Positions 1 through 12,109 of a stretch of DNA of 64,000 bases are shown here, piece after piece. Every line of letters starts with the position of its first letter. Position 1 is the stretch's first letter. The position numbers and the translations under genes are program-made. Source of the DNA: Misgurnus anguillicaudatus. Lineage: Eukaryota > Chordata > Actinopteri > Cypriniformes > Cobitidae. The notes under the pieces were generated by a model. The model did not search any database, was not told the origin of the DNA, and saw nothing but the letters and a program-made list of their open reading frames with translations. The stretch covers positions 36,128,001-36,192,000 of the forward strand of contig NC_073353.2 of the NCBI RefSeq assembly GCF_027580225.2, in the 5' to 3' direction.

Positions 1-75
1 CGTGCCGACACGACCCAGCTCAATCTCGGTCCACACCGTCTTTTGCCTGTCCTTCGTAATATCCACATGGGTCAC
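1..75 (-). CDS. Possible edge exon of an unrecognised gene (partial)
   Basis: Read on the minus strand from base 75 to base 1 this is 25 open codons (starting VTHVDITKDRQKTVWTE). They directly follow an AG (ATGCAG/GTGACC), as at a splice acceptor, and run off the window edge. Composition and codon use look coding (charged residues, a Trp, no stop), and the open plus-strand frame looks like its antisense shadow. Weak points are the poor pyrimidine tract before the AG and an in-frame stop (TAG) four codons upstream of the acceptor, which fits an intron. I do not recognise the protein. A beta-strand-rich domain is possible, but that is a guess. Confidence 0.35.
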   Translation of the reverse strand, partial: MTHVDITKDRQKTVWTEIELGRVGT

Positions 76-328
76 CTGCATGAGCTACTTCACTGAAGCT
101 GCACCCAGCATGACGACATACTTTAAAAATGGACTTGTATGTAGAAAAAAAGGAACAAAAATAAATCTATATATACATAAGCAAAAAAAGAGAAAGAAAT
201 AAAAAAAATCTTAGTTTACCTTTGTATATTGGTGTGTTTTTTTTTCCTGGATTCCTATTTATTTATCAAGTGTGTGTGTGTGCATGTACTTGTACTTTAC
301 TATTCATGTTGAACTATAAAGTAAAATA

Positions 329-850
329 TGTGACTGTGGACCACAAAACCACCCTGCTGAAAAAAACAATAAAACCATTACAGAAAATTCTAATGGTTTT
401 ATTGGGAATTTTATTGGTTCTAATGGAATATGGCCCAAAACACTACAGTGTATTAGTTTTAATGGTAAAAGCTAATGGTTCCTATTGGTATTTTAAGGGA
501 AACCATTAGAATTTTCTGTAAGGGTTTTATTGTTTTTTCAGCAGGGCAGCCATAAGTCGCACAGGTATAGCCAACAATACATTGTATAGGTCAAAATTGT
601 TGGATATTATGCTGCATGAATACTTTTCATAAATTTCTTACCGTAAATATATATTTAAAAAGAAAAGAGATTTATCATTAGTATTATGTGTGGCTAAAGA
701 CTTCATTTGGACAACTTTAAAGGCAAATTCTCAATATTTAGATTTTTTTATACCCTCAGATTTTCAAATAGTTGTATTTTGGCCAAATATCGTCATATCC
801 TAACAAACCATACGTCCACAAAAAGCTTATTTAGTCAGTGTAAAACATTT
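329..850. mobile_element. Cyprinid TGTGACC-type DNA repeat, interrupted by a second MITE
   Basis: The sequence starts TGTGACTGTGGACCACAAAACC and continues after 546 with CATAAGTCGCACAGGTATAGCC and a long AT-rich body ending near AGCTTATTTAGTCAG. A diverged reverse-oriented copy of the same family lies at about 37825-38102, where the terminal block reads GTGACTTATAACTGG...CAGGGTCACA. The body is split by the inserted palindrome annotated separately. The family name is not asserted. Confidence 0.6.
352..546. mobile_element. Palindromic MITE nested in the TGTGACC repeat
   Basis: The left arm begins CCCTGCTGAAAAAAACAATA and the right arm ends with its inverse, TATTGTTTTTTCAGCAGGG allowing for small gaps. 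The arms also share the inverted blocks ACAGAAAATTCTAATGG and CCATTAGAATTTTCTGT. It interrupts the flanking repeat, so it is the younger insertion. It has no coding capacity. Confidence 0.75.
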
Positions 851-1597
851 CAGCAATATCACTTGAGTAGAAGTGTGATATAGCTCTATATCATCACGGC
901 TGGGATTAGGCTGCAGGCTCGTACCCGCATATTTGAAACTTGATGTCACAAGTTTGAAAAAAAAATTATAAAACAATGGAATGATTTTAAAAACCTCTTT
1001 GTTGGGGAACTACCTTCTTCCGCCATGAAATTGAAAGCCAGAATGACAGGTAACACTTTCAGCTGCTTGTTTTGAATGTCATAATAGCTCGGTAGACGGA
1101 ATAACCGTTACTCAATATTACTATTTCTTGGTCACAACTTTTGCTTAGAAAGATTCAGACGTGAGATCCAGACAGGGCCCTCGGGCGTAAGTTTTTGCTC
1201 ACTCCGCTTACCCCACAGTCTGATCTCAGACACTTATAATTTCCTGCAGGCTCTAATGTATCCGTGTTTGATGGTCAGAAATAACATTTTTATTTGTGTT
1301 GGGTTGATCAAACCAGCAGTGTCTCATGAATCTATTACTTTTTTCTTTCATATTTAGTATTTTAGTTGTTGTGTTGGTGTGAGGAAAAATTTAATAAAAC
1401 TATATTTATACTACGGGTTCGTCGAATGCATGAATCTGATTGGCTGATGAACGCTCTGAGGTGTGCAATTATTTTCTGGGAAACGCATGGCAAACTTAGT
1501 TCCAGGGAGCTCTCTTGACCACATTACAGTTCCATATCACTTCACATAGTTAACTGTAATAGCGGACTAACAAAAACAACATAACAGACGATTTTCA

Positions 1598-2657
1598 CAC
1601 TGAAAAAACGAACTTTTTGGTGTAGTAATATTTATTAGATTAACTCTCATAATTTCTACATAATAATATTAACATTTATTGAGAACTACATTTTCCTAAG
1701 TAAAATGATGATAAATACACAATTAATTCATGTAAAAAATGAACTGTGTGGGAATAGTAAGTCTTATTAGATATTTTCTTGTATTATTTAACTGTTTTAT
1801 AGTCACTGCACATAGTCCTAAAATAATTAAGTAAATTTTAATCAAAAACTAGTAAAAAAAAGTAAAAAATCTTAGTTCATTTTACTTAAAAATATTAAAT
1901 CCATTAAACTAAAAAATCTAAGTAAAATTTACTTACATTTATTTGCACATGTTGTAAGGATTACCCACAATTCTTTGCGCCTGAATATTTTGATTTTTTA
2001 AGCTTTATCACAGAATAAGAACTGATAAGAACTTTAACTTTTTAAATATTTGTTACCAAAATGTCATAAAGGTTTAAGCTCTGATATTATTGATGTTGAT
2101 TTGTTGTAAATAATAATTTTGTGAAGTCACTGTTCAGGTGATCAGTGTTTCTTTACATGAACCCTGTTCAGAACATTGTATTGTAATTCTCTCCACAGTG
2201 CTGATAATGCATGTCAGAAACACAGTTTGTGTGCGTTTCTGTTCTGAATCAAGTTTATTCAATGACTGACTTGTTGTCAGTCATGAATTTGGTGTTATAA
2301 TGCCATTTATAACACTAAAAATAACTAGGTCCATAGAAATATGTTAAAGAAAATAACAAACAATACGATTTATTTAATATTTTTAGGACAGCAATGCTTA
2401 AATTTTCACAAAAAAAAAAACTTAATAGACTTTACCTAAACGATTAAAATAAATCTTACTTCTAAATAAAATAATTAAGTAACATTTAATTAATTATTTA
2501 ACATATGTTTTATCATGCATTATTAAGTAAATTTTATTAGATTTTAGTAGGTAAGTTTTACTTATAAAAAAGCAGTACATTTTACTTAAAAAAAGTTCGT
2601 GCAAATTGTTACGAGGATTTTTTTTAAGTAAATTTTACAAGTTGTTTTTTTTCAGTG
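1598..2657. mobile_element. CACTG-ended non-autonomous DNA transposon
   Basis: The left end is CACTGAAAAAACGAACTTTTT and the right end is TTTTTTTTCAGTG, with AAAAAGTTCGT inverted about 50 bp inside. The body is very AT-rich with repeated AAGTAAATTTTACTTA-like blocks. Termini of CACTG/CAGTG type suggest the EnSpm/CACTA superfamily. No clear short target duplication was found, so the superfamily is inference. Confidence 0.55.
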
Positions 2658-2689
2658 CAGAGGCAATAACAGCACTGTTTAGAAGACAC

Positions 2690-2822
2690 ACACAAGTAGC
2701 CTCGTTCACACAATCTCTCGCTCGATCGCCCTCTCGCTTGCTCGATCGCCCTCTCGCTCGCTCTTTCTCTCGCTCTCTTTTTCTTTCTCTCTCTGTGTCT
2801 CTGTCACTCTCGCTCTCTTTCT
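2690..2822. repeat. CTCT/CGCTCG low-complexity tract
   Basis: A pyrimidine-rich imperfect repeat of TCTCGCTCGATCGCCC and CTCTCTTTCT blocks. It reads open in one frame only because it is low complexity. Confidence 0.8.
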
Positions 2823-5800
2823 AATAACTTCATTAATAACTGCATTAGAATGCTATCAATGGCTCAAGCCTCCATGGCCAGTTTTAAAATGACATTTTGG
2901 AACAAGCACAAGCTTCCTGAAAGTTTTTTTTAAGGACGGCACCCAAAGTTTTTGTAGTTTGTGATCTTCGTTTCTCAAAGTGAAAGCATCTAGTGGATGA
3001 ACAATGAATTAAATCTCCAGGTTTCAGAGTACATTGTGGTATTTCTGTTAAATCTTTGATCAATTCTGTGCATTTTGTGCAATCTGAAATTGTCATACAG
3101 GATACAGTCTTCCATTAATAATCAATCAATAGCCACTGGCACACAGAGGCCCAAAAATCAACTCGATCAACTGGGATCTGCTTATGATGTATATAGTTGG
3201 TATTGCTCCCATGTTGAGTGAGCCAAGGAAGCCCTGAAGGCTTCTTGCACTTGCTTTAGCATCCAGAATTTTCCCTTTCCAAGACTTGCTTGTGCAATAA
3301 AAAGTCAAGGGCTAAGATGCTGCATGTTTAGGTCATAGTTCACTCCAAAATCAAATGAAAGAAATGTCACACAGACTGAAAAAACAGCTAAAGATTTGGT
3401 GAACTTGGGGCTTGATCCCCGGCCTCAAATTTACTCTATGGTTCAGAGCTCCCTTCGAGGACATCAAGCCAAGTTTGTTTACCATCAATTATTAAGAATG
3501 AATGGGCAGGTGAACAAGTCAAATATGTATAAGTTATAACACTGAAACTGTTGCTCATTCTTACTACATTTTACAGTTGATATGAACTATGTTAACAAAT
3601 GATACCTTATTGTAAAGTGATATTTATTTAAATACTGCATTACTTCAATTAAATGGAAGGGGTGTTTTGTTGTCATAATAAAGTTAATGTTCCTAAATAA
3701 AATGTAGGGTTGATTTTCTTTAACCAGTGCATAAACTTAGCATTATCCTATTTGTATAAATTATGACCATATGTGACCCTGGACAATGGTAACAGAAAAC
3801 AAATGAGAAAACAATAAATAAAACGACACGAAACGATTCGCCATATAAGTGAATGGGAAGGACTGGCGTATTATATGCGCCAAAAGCGGGATTTGGCATA
3901 TCTATTGCACGATAATTACACTGCGTGTCATTTGTACGCTTTTTGGTGAGAATGGGTTGTGTTATCAGTCCTCTAATAAACACAAAAATAAATAGGCGCT
4001 TTTTGATGGGTTTTTTTTCTAACGTCTGTATTTAAAAGTGTATAACTCTGACCCTGAGTGGTCACGAAACCTGCAGACAGTTTTGTTTGATTCCATCTAA
4101 TGTCAGCTTAGAGAGGATAAAGGAATTTTTGTATGCATGTCATAATGTATGCAAAAGTTATTTTGTCCCAACTGAAGGGAGGAATAATACCCTTTTTGTA
4201 TCCAATTTTCGCCTAAAATATTTGAAGTGTCCCCTTAACCACATACAGAATAAATGCAATATCTTTATATCATTTTAAAGAAAACCCTTTGAAGTTACAT
4301 AAAAAGCTGCTGTTTGTGACAAATATTGTTATTTATGTTGTTTTTCATATGATGAAACACCAAGTTTTCTTTTTTTGTGTTGTAAACACTGTTTGAAAAG
4401 TGGATAAATCTGGTTCTGTCCTGTACTGCAGACAGTTTTGGTTGTTACCAGCAGGGTGTGAAAATACATTTTTCATATAAAAAATACTTTTTGTTTTGCA
4501 CATATAATAAATAGCAAGGGATTATTCATGCACACAACCAAAGAAAATGCTGTGAATGGACTCATTGTTTAGAGTAGGACCTAAGATAAAAGATGGTGAA
4601 GCATTTGTGGCTATCTGTGCTATCTGATGCAGTTCACGCTCAAGTTTCACATACATTTACAAAAGACGATTTTTTTACCTCATTATTCATTCGACGATTG
4701 TTGGATATGTGATGACAATAGAAAAACAAAAATAACCATGTGGCCTTCTTCCTGGGAGTGAGAGCTTTCATTTGATATAAGACTTGCCCTTGTTTGTCAT
4801 ACTTGAAAAATATGAATTATGTAAATATTATATTATATAAAAAAGGGGGGTAATGGTGTAAATTAAGCGTAAATAACTTTCTTACAGTAAAATATGTCAA
4901 AGTGATGCATATCTGCAGAAAGTAGAGAGTCTAAGCTTCTAAGTATCTCGTATGTGGTACTGGGTCCGTCACAGACCATTACAAATTAAAGGAATATTTT
5001 ATATTAAGTCATAATAATTAATTTTGGAACCGGTACAGAGTTAAAGAAGTTTTAAGACTTTCATGAAAAATTCTGCAAACACATTTTCAACAGTCAACTC
5101 AACACCTCAACAGTCATTTTAACAATAGACCAACAGTAATTTTAATGGTTCCTTGTCCATTTTTTTCTGGATAAAGTACATGTTAAATTTGGAGTAGCCA
5201 ATCTACCTCTTTAATAGAAGCCCTGCAGAGATTGTCATACGTGATGAAGTTGTTTTGGCCATTAGTTTGTTTCTCCCTGTGCCGGCTTTGTGATTTTCTT
5301 CAGTGATTTGCTTAATGAAGTCTGAGCTGCTGCTTCAGTCATAGTGTTCCTCAACAGATGGAGTTTTTCTCCTCCGAACACCTCCACCTGCTACACTCAA
5401 TGCATCAGTTCTCGTCCCTGCATTACAGACTTCTCCACAGCCCAGAGGAACTGCGTTTTTAAAGGGGAAATCTCACCAAAATATGTCCAGGTCTCATTTC
5501 ACCCAACATCACAATGATAAGAAATAATTGTTTTAAAAAATATCTTCTCTTATGGGACCATATATTGCAGAAAAAATATTTAAAAAAGTTGATTTATTCA
5601 AATGTGCAATTTAAGAGCAGTTTGTTGCTATATCTTTTCCCACCTTTCCTGCATATTTTTATTCAAATCCTCAATGCATCACTAAAGTTTTGGTCTCTTG
5701 TTGAAATTTTTTGTGAGTTGAATCTAAAAGATGTATATTTTCTCTTTATTCCCACTGCACCTCAAGTGTATGTGTTTCTATGCATATAAACAGCCATTGC

Positions 5801-6475
5801 TTTTCTCCTATAGAGATCTTTGAGTTCATACTGACCTGATATGGCCACAGTAAAAAATCATCACACTTCAGGGATCCTTATTCAGACGCACCTGCAAAGT
5901 TTCACATGGGCACACCTGTCCAGTTTGGCTTGAAAATGAAGCGGCGAGTGAAGACCGGCTGCCTTAAAAGATATCATACATCATCAGATTGCGTTCTGGG
6001 GGACAATGGGATCTGCACTCATTCAAGGCCCAGATTTCCATTTCAATTTTCTGCTCAGTGGAGTTGATGTATGTGGCGAATCGCTCAGCGGCCTCTCTCT
6101 CCACCGGCCGCTCCATCTCAACACCATTTATTAGCCTGGAATCCCTGTGACCTTGTCTTCTCGTACGCTGATGCCACACCTGCTGTCAGAGAGCAGCGTA
6201 GCGCTATGAGATGGGCCGCAAACCCCAGGACATTACAAATATCTGCCTTCAGCACACTTTAATTTGGTCTGAACCGTGCATCTGTGCCCCCTTTGAAGTT
6301 GATGGTTAAACTTTACTTTTGCTTTATCTTGCCAGTAGAAGGAACTTTTGACTCCCGATTTCAAATTTGAATTGTTGCATTAAGATTTTCAGTTGTAGCT
6401 GATTTTTTGTTACTTTTGTTATTATATTACCTGTTGTTTTATTTGTTGTTGTTTATGTAAAAAAACCTAATCTAA
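2823..6475. other. Intergenic stretch without a recognised gene
   Basis: I see no supported gene. 3.7-5.0 kb is AT-rich and looks like old, diverged repeat. About 5220-5470 and 5960-6260 are more balanced in composition and free of recognisable repeats, so they could be conserved non-coding sequence; this is untested. Two short minus-strand frames near 2.9-3.3 kb have no flanking splice signals that make a convincing gene. Confidence 0.4.
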
Positions 6476-7095
6476 TGGTGCATTCACAACAGCCGCAGTA
6501 GAGGTGGCAAAACGCGCTATTCGCACTTGAACGGCTTCATTTCCGTGTGAAATTCTAGTCATTCGAGACATTCACGCGGAAATTCGCATCATGGGAGGGG
6601 CTTCTGCGACTCTGCTGAGACTCCGCTCACTTCCTGTAAACACGTCACTACTACAGCAAGGTCCTGATTGGTTAACGCGGCACGGAAATCCGCCAAAGTT
6701 CCGATTTTTCAACTCACGTGTTTCCTGCGGCAACGCTCAATTCGCACAGAACGCGCCATCCGCGCCATAGGATGCCTATTTGCGCCTTTGCATGCTACGT
6801 ACACACCAAATGCGTACATCGCGTTGCTCGCTCTAGATTACTCGCGGGATTTAACTTTGTGTCATGCTAAATTTTTTCGTTTGAGGCAAAAAGCGTGTAT
6901 TTTCGCGGCAATCGCACTGCCCAATTCGCGTCACTTGCATCACCCCACGCAAAGACGTGTCTGATCGCGTTTTTGCATTGACTTTGTATGTAATCTACTT
7001 GCGCAAATCGTTGAACTCGCGTTTGGTGTGTATGCCCCATAACATGTAAATCACTTCCGCTTGCCGCTTCTACCGCGTCTGGTGTGAACCCTGCA
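6476..7095. mobile_element. TAA-flanked element with GTTCACACCAGACGC-type ends (PIF/Harbinger-like)
   Basis: The left end TGGTGCATTCACAACAGCCG and the right end, inverted, TGCAGGGTTCACACCAGACG are terminal inverted repeats. TAA precedes at 6473-6475 and follows at 7096-7098. The body is GC-richer than its surroundings, with many GCG-containing half-repeats. A related copy at 48313-48770 is flanked by TTA. Three-base TWA duplications are typical of PIF/Harbinger; no transposase is present. Confidence 0.7.
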
Positions 7096-7444
7096 TAAGT
7101 ATTTCGATCAGAATGTCATGAATTTTTCTAACAATTAAACAAAAACTTATTTAATTTACTCATTATTTACTCACAATAATGCCATTTGAACCCCTAAAGT
7201 CTTTCTTTGTTCTTCAGAACCCAAACGCAGATTTTTTGTTGTTTTTTGTAAAAAGACCAAAAAAGTAACTCAACTTCACTGTCCTAAAGACATTTACTTT
7301 TATACTTTCTTCTTGTAGATATCGCTGTTGTTGGGTCCTTTAAGTCATCATCCACTACCAAAGTTACAAGAATACCTCACACATAACATTATAAAAAATC
7401 TGTTTGCGTTGCAAAGACGACATTGGGGGATCAAATTACATGAG

Positions 7445-7632
7445 GGTCGGAGCCGATGGTGTAGTGGGCAGCGCTCCGACATATGGTGCAAACGCACTTC
7501 CGGTGACCCGAGTTCGAATCCCGGCTCGAGGTCCTTTGCCAATCCCATACCCCTCTCTCCACCCTCTACTTTCCTGTCATCTCTCAAAAACTGCTGTCTA
7601 TCAATAAAGGCAAAAATGGCCCAAAAAAAATA
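7445..7632 (+). mobile_element. tRNA-derived SINE
   Basis: The head carries an RNA polymerase III A-box-like TGGTGTAGTGGG at 7457-7468 and a B-box-like GAGTTCGAATCCC at 7510-7522, spaced as in a tRNA gene. The body then leaves the tRNA fold and ends in an A-rich tail (GGCAAAAATGGCCCAAAAAAAA). AAATTAC occurs just before the head and just after the tail, a plausible 7-bp target duplication. The two boxes make it possible that the element is still transcribed. It is not a functional tRNA gene. Confidence 0.8.
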
Positions 7633-7699
7633 ATTAAAAAAAAGAAAATTACTTGGGGATGAGTAAAAGTTAATATTTTGGGGTAAATTATCCATTTAA

Positions 7700-8400
7700 A
7701 GGTGCATTGTGTAACTTTTAGAAGGATCTCTTGACAGAAATGCAATATAATATACATAACTATAGTGGTTTTATTGGGCACATGCGTTTTCATGTGTTTT
7801 TTTATTTATCCGTCTGGCTAGTTGCTAAACTGATCTCTGAAAGAAATATCATGTCGAAAATAAAATGTTTTGATTTGCTAAAGATGAGGGATATGGCGAG
7901 CATGCATCACAACTGTACGGAGAAGTTTTGGCAGCCAGGCAACAATTCAAGGACCTGTAGCAAACATTGTATACATTCATTTTAGTTGATACACCTTCGA
8001 TATGATATATGAACAAAGGTAGTTTACTTCTCATCTATTTTCCTTGTTATCAGAAATAAACTGCTGTAAATTGTTATGGATTTTATTTGGATGTCTACCA
8101 AAAGTTGCTTTTAGTCCAGTTTAGGTTGTTGCTGCTGAAACTATATTATCAGTGTTGTATAAGGACCTTACATAATGAACTGTATTGTTTTTATTACCTT
8201 ACAATGAGCTGTTTTTATCTACACTGCGGGTCCCCTTACATGGAAGTTGCCATTTCTCCCCACCATGTTTCTACAGTAGCCCTAAATGGACAATGTTTTA
8301 AGGTTTTTCTCCAGTCAAATGATAAAATTTGACATATTTGTTTTGAAATAGCGACACCAGAATGCCAGAGACTACTCCATGTATAACACCCTATATACAA
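7700..8400 (+). mobile_element. TTAA-flanked AGGTGCAKTGTGTAAC repeat, 3' end unclear
   Basis: It begins TTAA (7696-7699) then AGGTGCATTGTGTAACTTTT. The same opening recurs at 60004 after another TTAA. The body contains the block TGAGCTGTTTTTATCTACA and fades out near 8400 without an inverted end. Confidence 0.6.
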
Positions 8401-8985
8401 TATACCTATACTTACGTTGTTTTCTGATGTCAAATTAAATTGTACTTAGTCAGGTGAATTGGCCTTGTTCCTTCTGCCAACCTTAAGTATGCCGATTTAT
8501 TGTTATTACTCTTAAGTTAAGGCTGAGAGTCAGGCACATAGAGAGAGAAAGAGATATGCTGTCACATGGATAACATTTATCTGAGAGCTCAGACCTTTGA
8601 AAGAGGAATTCTTTGAAACTGACAGAATAATTAAAAACATCAACCCGGACTCCATTGATGAACGAGTGAAACGTGAAAGAAGAATAAGGGTGAATTAGCA
8701 TTTTAACCTTCCTGTTTCAATGGCATGGATGGCCCTTTTCTTTCCAGGGCACACACTAAAGTCAAAAAGACATCAGAGACCAGTCAGATCTTTCCAAAGG
8801 TATGCTATGGGACAAATGCAGAGTAAGAGAAAGAGATTAATGTCAAATTACTTATTCATCTTCTCATTGCAAACAGTTTCCACAAAGCGGGGGCATATAT
8901 GAATATCTAAATTGTCTGAATTGGCAGCAAATGGGCCTTTGTCCTTGTCTTACTTTAGTGAGTCAAAATGGAAATCGAGTGTTAA

Positions 8986-9168
8986 AGGAAAACACCACAG
9001 TTTTTCAAAATTTTAATATGTTCTTACCTCAACTTAGACAAATTAATACATACCTATCTTTTTTCAATGCGTGCACTTAATCTTTGTACAACGCGTCGTG
9101 AATGTGTTAGCATTTAGCCTAGCCGCATTCATTCCTTAGGATCCAAACAGGGATTTTGTGTCAGACAA
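8986..9168 (+). mobile_element. Half copy of the TTAA/AGGAAAACACCAC palindromic family
   Basis: TTAA at 8982-8985 is followed by AGGAAAACACCACAG and the same left arm seen at 19906 and 48159. The right arm is missing. It contains ATTCCTTAGGATCC at 9131-9144, which serves as the unoccupied target for the insertion in the 48.2-kb copy. Confidence 0.7.
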
Positions 9169-9304
9169 TCCCACATAGAAAGATTATAATATTTATTTGA
9201 CGATGTGCATTGGGAAAAGATGAATGTGGTTTCCATTCTGTCCTACACTGAAAAAAATCCTTTAAATTTACTTAATTTTAATGTGTATATTGGTCCCACC
9301 AACA

Positions 9305-9669
9305 CAGTCTCACCCCATGGCGTCAATATTTGACGACACTTGACCATGCGTCAATATGTTGACGCGGAGGGTATACCTTTCGCGTCATTTTTTGACGAAC
9401 TGGGGACTTCAATACTATTAGGTACGCAAAATTAAACAGTTGTCACCTGGCATTGGGGTTAGGGTTAGGTTTGGGTAGGGATGTCATTATGTAAATCTAA
9501 CCCTAAACCGACGCGAAAATGGTAAGAAAATAGGAAAGAGAATGCAACGGACTTAATAGTATTGAAGTCCCCAGTTCGTCAAAAAATGACGCGAAAGGTA
9601 TACCCTCCGCGTCAACATATTGACGCATGGTCAAGTGTCGTCAAATATTGACGCCATGGGGTGAGACTG
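9305..9669. mobile_element. MITE with 116-bp perfect inverted arms
   Basis: 9305-9420 and 9554-9669 are exact reverse complements over 116 bases by eye. Within each arm lie smaller palindromes built on GTCAATATTTGAC, CGTCAATATGTTGACG and CGTCATTTTTTGACG. The 133-bp spacer holds GGGGTTAGGGTTAGG, a short telomere-like run. The left flank ...CCAACAC and right flank GGTTGCAACACATG share CAACAC, a candidate 6-bp target duplication. No ORF. Confidence 0.85.
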
Positions 9670-10559
9670 GGTTGCAACACATGATCCGATTGTGTAAAAC
9701 CAACATAATTATCCTCAATTAATTTGTACGTGTCAGACCAAAACATTTTAATTACTTTAAGTAGTCTAACATAAATATGTTGATTCAAAGTGATATTTCT
9801 CTTTACTATAACAAATGTATTTATTATTTTGTAATGTTTAAGTAATTTTATTATGTCAAGGGTACTAGATTTTCATCTGTAATTCCAACAAGATTTCTTA
9901 TTGCTTATATTATGGGATTATGTAACTCTAAAGCAATTTCATTATGTCTCTGGCACCAGAATAATCACCCATAATTATCCAAATGTTATTTATTAAAAAA
10001 AAATTGCATTGGCATAAAAAGCAAAGAGTTTTTTTACAAAAGTTTAGTGATATTGAAGCAAACCACTGCTTTCAGATCATACTTGAAGTATACTTGGTCA
10101 ACTAGTTTCTTGTCATGCATCTATGTGTAAGTCAATTAAGCTCATTATGCATTAAAAAAAAATCCTTAACCATGACTCCTAGAATAAGATTAAGTTTCTC
10201 AACCCCTGCAATAAGAAGTAACAAATCAAGGACCCTAAATAAGGCTATTGGATAAATGAATGGAATTTAATACAATCTAAAATCAGTGGAAACATTATGG
10301 ACATTAATAATGAACACGAGTGCTTGTGGTTATACTCAGCTCCAAATATTTCATCATCAAAACATTGTTCTTTGTGAGTATGGTGCTTTAAATTATTTTT
10401 AATATCCTTTTCAAAAAAAGTCACATAGCCCCGGGATATTGACTCTCTCTAGTTATGTGCACAATAGTTTATGCCTTTCTGGTAGCCTAACGGGAGTTTC
10501 TTCAAAAAACACATTTATTTACTAATGCCTTTATTTTTCTTTGGGCTGACTGTGTATAG

Positions 10560-10880
10560 GGACCCATGCTTGTTGTCCTTTGTCAAGGGCTTCCTCTGTG
10601 CGTGCGTGCCGAGAGAATATTGACAGCAGCTCTGAAGCTGGCAGGCTTATTGGTAAGGGTGTGCTCATCTCTGGCATTAATAAAACCGTTCCTGCACCTC
10701 TGTAACCAGACTGCAGCTGTCAGTCAGAGCTGTAACCAGGCGTACAGCATTAATTCACTCTGTCGGCAGAGGAATGACCATGCTGCTCCGCTCCATTACT
10801 CCCTGTGACCCTGGGCTGGAGAGGTTGACCGGCAGATTAAACACCAGTGGGCAGAAGCTGCGAGTCTGACACGGTGAGCT
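10560..10880. other. Repeat-poor island, candidate conserved non-coding sequence
   Basis: About 320 bases of balanced composition between AT-rich repeats, without inverted termini or microsatellites. It contains AGCATTAATTCA and CTCTGGCATTAATAAAACC, homeobox-type TAAT cores. An open plus-strand frame exists but has no convincing coding pattern or splice context. Cross-species alignment would decide whether it is conserved. Confidence 0.3.
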
Positions 10881-11198
10881 TGAGGTGTCGTGACACTTTC
10901 CTATTCGTTTAGCACAATCAGCAACTCTAGATTCAAAGTTATAAAGCTGCTCTTTTCAATACTGTTTCAAGAAATTACAGCCTTTTTACAACTTAAGAGC
11001 CTCCTTTAAATATAAAATTACAACCTTTTTCATATGGCAAAAAAATATAATTTTAAATATTTCAAAATATACAAAAAATTTTTTGTATATTTTAAAAATA
11101 AATATATTTTAAAGCATTTATATTCATGTCACATGAAGAAAAACTTTGAATGTTACAAACCTGATTTATGTAGTTTTTAAAATAGTCTTATGGTTTAA

Positions 11199-11479
11199 AG
11201 CAACACTATGTAGTTTCCATGTAAAAATGACTTACATCTCCCCCATGTGGTTGAAAAGCGCAACAGTGCCTGGTATTAGACACTCTTCTGCAGGCAGGGG
11301 GAGGGGTGGGGGTGGGGCTGTGTTTCCTACCCTCCACCGCCACTTTCAGAGTGTGCTTGTAGCAGCTAGGAGGCTGCTCAGGTTGCAGCAACAGTACAAT
11401 TTGTCCAGTTAAAAGTTGTTCTATCACTGAAAAAATTTTAGAGACATTATTTAAAGGTAAAAAACTACATAGTGTTGCT
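11199..11479. mobile_element. TTAA-flanked MITE, AGCAACACTATGTAGTTT ends
   Basis: TTAA at 11195-11198 and 11480-11483 flanks AGCAACACTATGTAGTTT and its inverse AAACTACATAGTGTTGCT. The interior carries GGGGGAGGGGTGGGGGTGGGG, a G-rich run. The element lies inside an AT-rich stretch (about 11000-11770) made of AAAATATATTTT-like repeats. Confidence 0.85.
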
Positions 11480-12109
11480 TTAAAAAGATTAAAATTAAAT
11501 ATATTTTCAACTGCAAAAATATATTTATAATATAATAATTATACGCACTTAAATATTTTATACTTTATACATTTTAGAAAAAGTTTTATATTTTGGCCAT
11601 GAAAAATATATTTTTTGGCCTATGGGTTGTAAAATTAGAAATTGATTTGTTGCCCCTGAAATACATTTTGAACTATGTTAATATATAAAGATCAAAACTT
11701 TAACAAAATTATGCTTTATTTTCTACAAAATGTATTTAGATTTAAAACATATTTTTGGCCAAATAAATGTATTTTTTTCCTATATGGATGGTAATGCAAT
11801 TCAACATTTCCTTAACCCTATGTAGTTTCATGCAGCCAGACTTTTGTTGGGCATATATTTGGCCATAAAAAGTGCACACTTGGAAAGAAATAAGAAAGAA
11901 ACAATTTTACTGACATGTAAAGCGAACAATATTTTTTTTTTGTCACACTGTGAGGAAAATCAGGTTTTTATTGTTGCTTATATGTCTATGTGGTGTTTTT
12001 AATGTTTTAAATTTGCTAATTCATCATTCACCTTTGCTAAGTATTTTCTCCATAAAATTCCAAAAAAGTCTCATTCCCACGTCTAAAATCGCCTTGATTT
12101 ACAACTTCA

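Noticed and set aside
2606..2824. Arg/Ser/Leu-rich open frame
   Set aside because: Translation of the CTCT low-complexity tract and the end of a transposon.
2884..3308. Two minus-strand open frames in sequence
   Set aside because: Composition is not clearly coding, no recognisable domain, and no splice sites that join them or extend them convincingly.
7445..7530. tRNA gene
   Set aside because: A and B boxes are present but the cloverleaf is not maintained and the sequence continues into a SINE body and A-rich tail.
9455..9485. Interstitial telomere repeat
   Set aside because: Only about two imperfect TTAGGG units in the spacer of a MITE, too short to mark a telomere fusion.
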